Below, piece after piece: positions 57,395 to 64,000 of a stretch of 64,000 nt of DNA (positions are counted from its first letter, which is position 1; each line of letters begins with the position of its first letter). The notes beneath the pieces were generated by a model that was given only the letters and a program-made list of their open reading frames with translations, made no database searches and was not told the DNA's origin. The position numbers were made by a program, and so were the translations under genes. The DNA comes from Brachionus plicatilis (lineage: Eukaryota > Rotifera > Eurotatoria > Ploima > Brachionidae). The stretch covers positions 310,001 through 374,000 of the forward strand of contig QEOQ01000493.1 of the NCBI GenBank assembly GCA_010279815.1, in the 5' to 3' direction.

Positions 57395-60236
57395 ATAAAA
57401 GATTAATTTTAATCTTAATTTAGTTATAATAGTTATTTACTGTAACAAACACCAATTCGAAAATTTTGCTAATTTTTAGTTAATAAAATATTAAAAATTA
57501 ATTTTTTGATTAATTTTAATAAAATGGTTTAAATAAAATATATATTTAGTTGCCAATTTCCCTAGTTTGATTATTTTCCACCACTAGTTAAAAAACAACT
57601 TTGGCGTATGCACCAAAAAACATCGCGCTTTTTTTATAGTGATGAAATCGAATATGAATATTTGATCCGAAATTAGAATTGTTTTTTGAATATAAATAAT
57701 TTTGAATGATATTCTTGAAAACTAATTTATTTAAATTAATAAAAATTGAATTTTTAAAATATTCGAATAAAAATTTGAAAATATAAAATTTTTGGATCAA
57801 AAACTGAATAAAATAAATATTCGATTTAATATTTGAAAATAAAAACAAATCAAAGAAAAAATTTTATTAAAAAAGAATTCATAAAATAAATTGAATTCCA
57901 ATTCTAGGCGGATATTAAATGTGTGCTAGATTTTCACCAGTCAACACAACTTTTCTTACATTTTCTGGATTACGATAATCCCATCTACTACAAGAAAAAA
58001 AGTTGTTCTGATTGAACCAATGCTACAAGAGGACAAAAACTAAATATTCAAAAAATTAATTCTTCAATTTTAATATTTTATATTATTAGTTGAATTTATC
58101 TAAAATTCAAGTTGTTCTTTAAAGTTAAGTTCGAATTTTTATTTAAAAGTAGATAGTTTTCGAATTTAATTTCAAAATAAAAATAAATTAAATATAAATT
58201 CAAATTTATCTTATATTCAAGATTTTATTTGAATATACTATTTTTTCAAAAGTCTTTTCAAATTTTGTATTTATTCAAGTTTCAATTTGTGTCCAAAAAA
58301 TTAATTCGATTTCATTACTTTTATTTTATAATTAAATTTTCACTCTTTAAAATTTAAGGAGTTATTTTTTAAACAAAATTAACTCCTTAAATTTAAATTA
58401 AATTATTTTTTGTTTAAAATTAAAAAGGCAATGGAATCGTTCGATTTTAGACTTCGTAAAGTAGAAAATTGTAGGGGCTATTATTGTAACAAATAATTTT
58501 TTAATAACCTAAAAAAATAAATAGTTAAATTAAATCAAAACTTCATTTTTTGAATGCAAAATTTAGAAAACTAAGTGCACTAGTGACTAATATAACATAG
58601 AATCTTAAAGTTGATTCATTTAGCTATCTTTTAAGTATATATTCTTAGTCCAAGTATTTTTGAAACAGGATTATTATTTGTAAAGACACACGCTTTTGAG
58701 TTATAAAATGGTAATGGAGTGTCTTTAATTTTCAAGAAGAGTTTTGTTCACACTTTTTGGTGTAAAATTGAGTATTTACTATAATCAGTCAAAAATGTGG
58801 TAAAAAAATATCATTCCATTCAATAGTAATTACATTTTATTCACTTAATAAAATTTTGTCGATTTTTGGATGTTTTTGATGATATATTTTGAACAGAGCA
58901 TCGGACAAATAAGACCTTGGTGGCATTAGAGAGCTGATAAATTCTCTTTTCAATTTTATATAAAGCTTTACTGGTAAAAAATGAAAACCCCGGATTGACT
59001 GAGATTAAGTTGTCAGATCGACGAGTTTTCGGATGTTATATATATATAAGAAGTCATTCTATTTCTGTATAAAGTTTCATCGGAAACAAACATTTATTTC
59101 TTATTTTTTTTTTAATTTAAAATTTCGGTCAAGCTTTATTGGACACCCGTTAAATTTGTCGGATCAAATTGGTGAAGATTTTGAAGAAGAAAGGCTAAAA
59201 AGAAATAACGAGATTGCTTTTGTCCAACCGCCTTTAATAAATATTTTTTAATCCTACGAGGATATGAATTTTTTTTTTAAACTATAAATTTTTCTTTAAA
59301 AATTGAAAAATTTATCTTTTTAAAATTAAAAATCTTGGAATTACAAACGATTGACCAAACTCTTTAAGGAGATGATGCTAAGTTTTAATTTAATCAGTAC
59401 TAAGAATTTCTAAATAATTTACAATAATACATTTTGACAATTCAATTAAATTTTATTTGATTTAATTTAAAAGTAAAAAAGGATATTGAGAGTTTTTCAA
59501 GCATAGATTCCATTCTAATTTTATTTTAGGAAATTTTATTTTCGCTTGACAGAATATCAATGCATAAATGTTAATCAAATTCTTTCAAAATTAAAAATTT
59601 AGAAAAATAAAAGTTGCTAAATCTTTACAAATTTTTAACATACATTTATGTTTCTTCAAATAATTTGAGTCTTCAGTACTTAATTTATTTTATTCAAATA
59701 TGCTTATTTGTCATAAAAAAAAGATGTCATTATCGTTTAAGCTACAAGATTGCCTAGTTAAACAAATTTTAAATTAAATAATATCATAATTTTTTTTGAT
59801 TTCATTTTTGTAAAGCTGTTGAAAAAAAAATTTATTTGAGAAAAGAGAAACATTTTCTTCTTGAACTTTTCATTGATGAAATTTTGTAGTTTTGGACCTC
59901 AATATTAAACCTAAATCTTGTTTTGTTCACTTCAAACAAAATGTCTTTTTAAATCGCACTTTTACTTTTAAAAAGTCAAAATGAGACCTCATATACAAAA
60001 AACAAACAGACACGTGCCTATAAATTATAATATATTAAATACCATAATTTTAATCACAAGACTTTAATTTGTTTTCAAAATTTCTGTCTATTTTAAAATA
60101 ATATTTTTTGCATTTTTTAATTTGTTAATTTTCACAAAATTAAATTATTAAATTGTCCAACAACTTGTAAATACGAAAAAAAAAGAAGTGATTTTTTTAA
60201 ATATCGATCACTAAATGTTCGGTGAATAGGGCAAAC
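57395..60236. other. Intergenic region between transketolase and VPS39
   Basis: 2.8 kb, AT-rich. The left end is the transketolase 3' UTR and the right end the VPS39 promoter. A terminal-exon-like stretch on the minus strand is listed separately (57915-57987). A frame at 59128-59251 on the plus strand (FIGHPLNLSDQIGEDFEEE) looks less random than its surroundings but has no family and no start or splice context. Confidence 0.45.
57915..57987 (-). other. Isolated terminal-exon-like stretch
   Basis: On the minus strand a pyrimidine-rich tract and AG (57989-57988) precede 73 nt that read, after one leading base, RWDYRNPENVRKVVLTGENL then AHI and TAA. The residue mix is unlike chance AT-rich frames. 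I recognise no family, and no upstream exon on the minus strand was found before VPS39. It could be a real last exon of a small gene or a relic. Confidence 0.25.
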
Positions 60237-63200
60237 ATGACTTCCAAAAATACAAATGCCGCCTTGATGCTTCATCCGGCCGCTAACCAAACACACAAAG
60301 CATTTGAGGTGTACAATTTTGCTGAGAAAATTCCGCTGGTGATCGAATGCATGGCATGCTATGACAACATTTTCATGGTCGGAACATACTCGGGTCAAAT
60401 TTTAATCTATGAAATAAATCAAGTCCTTGAGCCAGTGTTTGACAAGTCAATAAAAATTACCAAAAAGCCCATTCAACAAATCGAAGTTGTCAAAGAATTC
60501 AACATAGTTCTCGTTCTGTTCGATTATCAAATTCATGTGATAGACTTGGAAAAGTACCAACTTCAATATTCCATAACAAAAAGCAAAAATTGCTCTCTTT
60601 TCAGCACTAGCGTGTCAAAAGATAGAAAACTTCTGCGCCTAGTGGTCGCCTGCAAGCGAAAAATTCAATTTTACTACTTGTCAAATCAAATAAACTCAAA
60701 ATTTATGGAACTAATTTCAGACCTTGAGTTGAACGATGTGCCACGCACTCTCGAAATTACCAGTGAAAATTTAGTGATTTTTTCCTTAAAAAAAGACTTT
60801 TTCTATTACGAATTGCCATCAACCAGCGCCGGTCTAGGCACGTCCAGCGAATTGCCGGCCCAAAAGTTGAGCTCTGGCTCAAGATCCATCGACCCCCTGT
60901 GCTACAAACTTCACAATGACAATTTTCTAATAGCCTTTGACGAAAACAAGTCAGTGCTGTTTGATGCCAAAGGCGCCCCGATTCTAAGCTACCCCATAGA
61001 ATGGTCCGGTTGTCCATCTTTCATTTGCAACATAGGTTTCTATTTGATCGCAATCATACCCAACACAAACACTGTTGAAATACTGACCATGGAGCCTTCA
61101 TCGACCAGTGTTCAGCTCATCGAATTCAACAAAGAGTCATCCTCAACCATATCCTCAAGCCTGGGCTCATCATTTACATCCAAAATTGTTGACTTTGGCC
61201 TGGGTGGTCTGAGCTCGGCGGCCGCGAGTGCGCCAGAAAAGCTCAAAATTCTTAAGTCGAACAAAAAATCTGTCTGCTACGTGGCCAACCAGTCCAGTGT
61301 GTGGTGCCTGAGTCCCGTCAACATAAATGATCAGATAAATAGTGCCATATTGCTGAAAAATTTTGATCTAGGCCTTGCGCTCATGTCCGCCCAGAGCCTC
61401 TTTAACCAAGTGACAATCAACGAAATCCAAGAGGACAAACACCTGCTGGTCCAGCCTTTCTATTCATTGAGCTTCTTGCAGCAAAAGATGGACGAAAATT
61501 TGAGCCGCAAGCTCAGGAACATGCACGCACTGAGTTTGTTTGTGCAAAAAAAGTTTGTCGACTCATTTCAGCTATTTCAAAAAATGAAAACAGATCCTAG
61601 TCATCTGATAGCTTTTTTTCCCGGCCTACTACCGGACGGATACCGGGCCAGACTAAATTTGGACGACTATTACCAGAGCTTTGAGCCCAAAGAGCTCGAG
61701 GACGGCGTGGCCGGCCTAATCGACTACCTACAATTCAAAAGAAACGAGTTTCTGAAAACAGACGACTTGGCTTTGAGTCTGGAGCCATTGATCGACGGTC
61801 GACCAGTAATCAGAAAAAAAATCTCCCTACTCGAAATAATAGACACCACGTTGCTTAAATGCTATCTTATTTCCAAAGAAAGTTTGGTACAATTTTTTTT
61901 GCGCCGTGATCCCAATTTTTTGCACCTAGAAGAAAGTGAACGGCTCCTAAACCAGCACAATAAAACAAACGAGTTGATTATTTTGTACGAAAAGAAGGAG
62001 GCGCACGAAAAAGCGCTTAATTTGCTGTTGACCGAGTCCTCCAAGTCCAACTCAAGTTTGAGCGGACTAAAACACTTGGTGAACTACATGAAAAAAATAG
62101 GCACAAAAAATCTTGCTCTGGTATTCAAGTACGGCAAGTCGGTGATTGAAACCGATTACCATTGGGGTCTCAAAATTTTCATCGGTGGCAATTTTGACAA
62201 GCTGGACAATTTGTTGGAGGAAAAAGCGCGCCAAAAAGACGAAAATGTAAATGAGACAAGAAGTCTTTTGGCCGATTCGGACATGGTCGGTGACACTTTG
62301 CTGAGTACTTTTTTAAAAATTGATCTTTCCGAGTCAAAAAATAAAAAAAAAAGCCAGGACTCGTTAAATTTGGACCTGTCCACCTTGATTGATGACGATG
62401 ACGAGTTTCTCAAAGACCTCAATCATGCAGAGGTGGTTGCATTTTTGGATGAGCAAGTTGAGCCCAGAGAACTAAGCGCTTATTTGGTTAAAGTTTATCT
62501 GCAGTATTGTGTGTATGTGTGGAAGGACAAAGAGGCTAGGATAAATAACAAATTAGTGGACATCTATCAAGCTTTTGTTGACCACAATTATGCGCTGCCT
62601 GGCCAAAGTGTCGATGCAGAAAAGCCAAAAAGCTACAAACAAGTGCTCAAATTTTTGCTCAACTACACCAACAACTATGAGCCGCTGAGCACTCTGGCCA
62701 AACTAGATTTGGATAAGTACCCGGAAGAGCGCGCAATAGTTCTTGGCAAAATGGGACACCACAAAGATGCCCTGAGTATATATGTAAATATTTTGAATGA
62801 CACAAAAAAAGCCGAAGCCTATTGTGAATACATTTATTCCCAAAGCTACATTGCCGGCTCCAAGGACGTCTTCTACGAACTACTACAATTGTATCTAAAC
62901 TCGGACTATGAAGAAATTCGAATTGATGCCTCAATTAGGCTGTTGAACATGCATTCAAAGGAAATTGGCACAGTTAAAACTTTGGAACTTTTGCCTGCCC
63001 AATTGATGAAGTGCAAAAATTTGTCACAGTTCTTCGAAAATATGCTCGATCGGATAGTCCGAACCAAACATGATACCCAAATTAGAAATCGTTTGATGGT
63101 CGCACTGCAACTTCAGGTGCACGAGAACAAAATAATGTGTCAAGACAAAAAATTTGTGGTCACTCATGAGCAAATATGCCACGAGTGCAATAAACGCATG

Positions 63201-63296
63201 GGCAGAAGTGCCATGGTTAGATATCCCAATGGAGTACTCATACACTACGGTTGTTTGAAAAACTCTGAAACAATTCTAAAAACTTCTAATACTTGA
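60237..63296 (+). CDS. VPS39: Vacuolar protein sorting-associated protein 39 (HOPS subunit)
   Basis: A HOPS tethering subunit that binds Rab7 and bridges late endosomes or lysosomes for fusion. A single exon gives 1019 aa from the ATG at 60237; the frame is open 15 nt further up but only from a GTG. The CNH (beta-propeller) domain has HKAFEVYNFAEKIPL, GTYSGQILIYEI, IQQIEVVKEFNIVLVLFDY, PRTLEITSENLVIFSLKKDFF and VVACKRKIQFYYLS. The middle has KIDLE-type helical repeats, with LRNMHALSLFVQKKF, DPSHLIAFFPGLLPDGYR, LLEIIDTTLLKCYL, NELIILYEKKEAHEKALNLL and RAIVLGKMGHHKDALSIYV. The C-terminus has the VPS39 zinc finger, CHEC and, about 20 residues on, HYGC, around RYPNGVLIHYG. It is longer than human (886 aa) through Ser-rich and acidic inserts. 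Being intronless and richer in G and C than neighbours is unusual here. AATAAA at 63350-63355. Confidence 0.95.
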   Translation: MTSKNTNAALMLHPAANQTHKAFEVYNFAEKIPLVIECMACYDNIFMVGTYSGQILIYEINQVLEPVFDKSIKITKKPIQQIEVVKEFNIVLVLFDYQIHVIDLEKYQLQYSITKSKNCSLFSTSVSKDRKLLRLVVACKRKIQFYYLSNQINSKFMELISDLELNDVPRTLEITSENLVIFSLKKDFFYYELPSTSAGLGTSSELPAQKLSSGSRSIDPLCYKLHNDNFLIAFDENKSVLFDAKGAPILSYPIEWSGCPSFICNIGFYLIAIIPNTNTVEILTMEPSSTSVQLIEFNKESSSTISSSLGSSFTSKIVDFGLGGLSSAAASAPEKLKILKSNKKSVCYVANQSSVWCLSPVNINDQINSAILLKNFDLGLALMSAQSLFNQVTINEIQEDKHLLVQPFYSLSFLQQKMDENLSRKLRNMHALSLFVQKKFVDSFQLFQKMKTDPSHLIAFFPGLLPDGYRARLNLDDYYQSFEPKELEDGVAGLIDYLQFKRNEFLKTDDLALSLEPLIDGRPVIRKKISLLEIIDTTLLKCYLISKESLVQFFLRRDPNFLHLEESERLLNQHNKTNELIILYEKKEAHEKALNLLLTESSKSNSSLSGLKHLVNYMKKIGTKNLALVFKYGKSVIETDYHWGLKIFIGGNFDKLDNLLEEKARQKDENVNETRSLLADSDMVGDTLLSTFLKIDLSESKNKKKSQDSLNLDLSTLIDDDDEFLKDLNHAEVVAFLDEQVEPRELSAYLVKVYLQYCVYVWKDKEARINNKLVDIYQAFVDHNYALPGQSVDAEKPKSYKQVLKFLLNYTNNYEPLSTLAKLDLDKYPEERAIVLGKMGHHKDALSIYVNILNDTKKAEAYCEYIYSQSYIAGSKDVFYELLQLYLNSDYEEIRIDASIRLLNMHSKEIGTVKTLELLPAQLMKCKNLSQFFENMLDRIVRTKHDTQIRNRLMVALQLQVHENKIMCQDKKFVVTHEQICHECNKRMGRSAMVRYPNGVLIHYGCLKNSETILKTSNT

Positions 63297-64000
63297 TTAA
63301 TTAGTAAAAATATTTTTCCATTAATTAATTTATTTATTTTGATTATTTTAATAAATTTTCCGGATCTAATTAAACCGGTTGAATGTAAAATTTTAGCTTT
63401 TTTTTTTGGAAAAAATTTTGAGACTAATTTTTAGATAAAAAAGTATTTTGGCATTTTTTTTTGGTCAAATAAAGTGTTGCTCTTAAATTGGTAACTAAAC
63501 ATTTAGTTTGAATTTTATTTATTATTTTTTTATTTGTGACGAGCTTAAGCTCTTTCAAATTATACAAAAATCAAAACTCAATAACAAAGTTAATTACTAA
63601 GTAAAATATATTAAACATTTGAATAGATATATTTAAATAAAAGAGTGACAGCTTATACGTGTTTGAATATTTGAGAGTTCAGGAAAATAAGAAGAAATTG
63701 TAAGCTAGAAATCACATAATGCAGTTGGATATTCGATATGTCTTTATTTAAAACCTTCTTTATACTCTTCCACAAGTAATGGAACAAAAGTCGGTTTAAG
63801 ACTTTTAGTAATTTAAGTTTATTGAAGGCCTCTTGGTCCATTATATTGGAATAGGTATCATATTTTAGATCTAAGATAGATCTTTCTTTCATGTTTCTAA
63901 TGACTTGTATTTTTAATGTTAGTTTCTGAGAATGAATTTAAAATAGGCAACGAATTATCTTAAATTAATCTTTTGTTATGTTACATGATTTTTGCAAAAA
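63297..64000. other. 3' flank of VPS39 and intergenic sequence
   Basis: The VPS39 polyadenylation signal lies at 63350-63355. The remaining 650 nt show only an unconvincing minus-strand frame (63653-63892) with no recognisable family. No other feature seen. Confidence 0.5.

Noticed and set aside
57588..57848. 86-codon minus-strand frame
   Set aside because: Low-complexity Phe/Ile/Asn/Tyr composition in intergenic DNA; no recognisable protein.
60222..60236. Upstream GTG as VPS39 start
   Set aside because: Nuclear animal genes start at ATG; the first in-frame ATG is at 60237 and family similarity begins only about 25 residues later.

Overview
The window is a piece of nuclear DNA from an animal. 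The base composition is strongly AT-rich. Most introns are tiny (about 45-70 nt, GT...AG), and no gene uses a bacterial arrangement. Ten complete protein genes and one gene fragment can be reconstructed exon by exon. The families (nicotinic-type receptor, MADD, SRSF1, IFT140, CFAP161) indicate a metazoan with neurons and motile cilia. AT-richness with very short introns would fit a monogonont rotifer such as Brachionus, but that is a guess and no species marker is visible.

Layout: 1-360, 3' part of the visible exons of a nicotinic acetylcholine receptor-like subunit (minus, cut by the window edge). 361-6163, empty AT-rich DNA. 6164-7934, PSMD3 (minus), divergent from CFAP161 (8307-9357, plus), which converges tail-to-tail with TRAPPC11 (9469-14719, minus, 21 exons). 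16882-26775, MADD (plus, 12 exons, two kilobase-scale introns). 29113-29905, C1QBP (plus). 32618-33820, SRSF1 (minus). 37878-39621, MON1 (minus). 39622-44266, a 4.6 kb gene-free stretch packed with inverted repeats. 44267-53777, IFT140 (plus, 18 exons). 55343-57394, transketolase (plus). 60237-63296, VPS39 (plus, a single uninterrupted exon). Every reconstructed multi-exon CDS closes to a multiple of three and aligns with its family over its whole length.

Functionally the window mixes housekeeping genes (proteasome lid, pentose phosphate pathway, mitochondrial matrix protein, splicing factor) with several membrane-traffic factors: TRAPPC11, MADD (Rab3-type DENN exchange factor), MON1 (Rab7 exchange factor subunit) and VPS39 (HOPS, Rab7 effector). 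There are two cilium genes, IFT140 and CFAP161. Both cilium genes carry a full match to the RFX X-box consensus about 100 nt upstream of their start codons, the clearest regulatory signal in the window.

The gene-poor parts and larger introns are dominated by foldback/MITE-like elements. At least two belong to one family, and one of these has an 8-bp target duplication. There is also a 1.34 kb TA-flanked terminal-inverted-repeat element inside IFT140 that keeps a decayed AT-hook plus zinc-binding coding tail. No rRNA, tRNA, CRISPR array or wholly new system was recognised.
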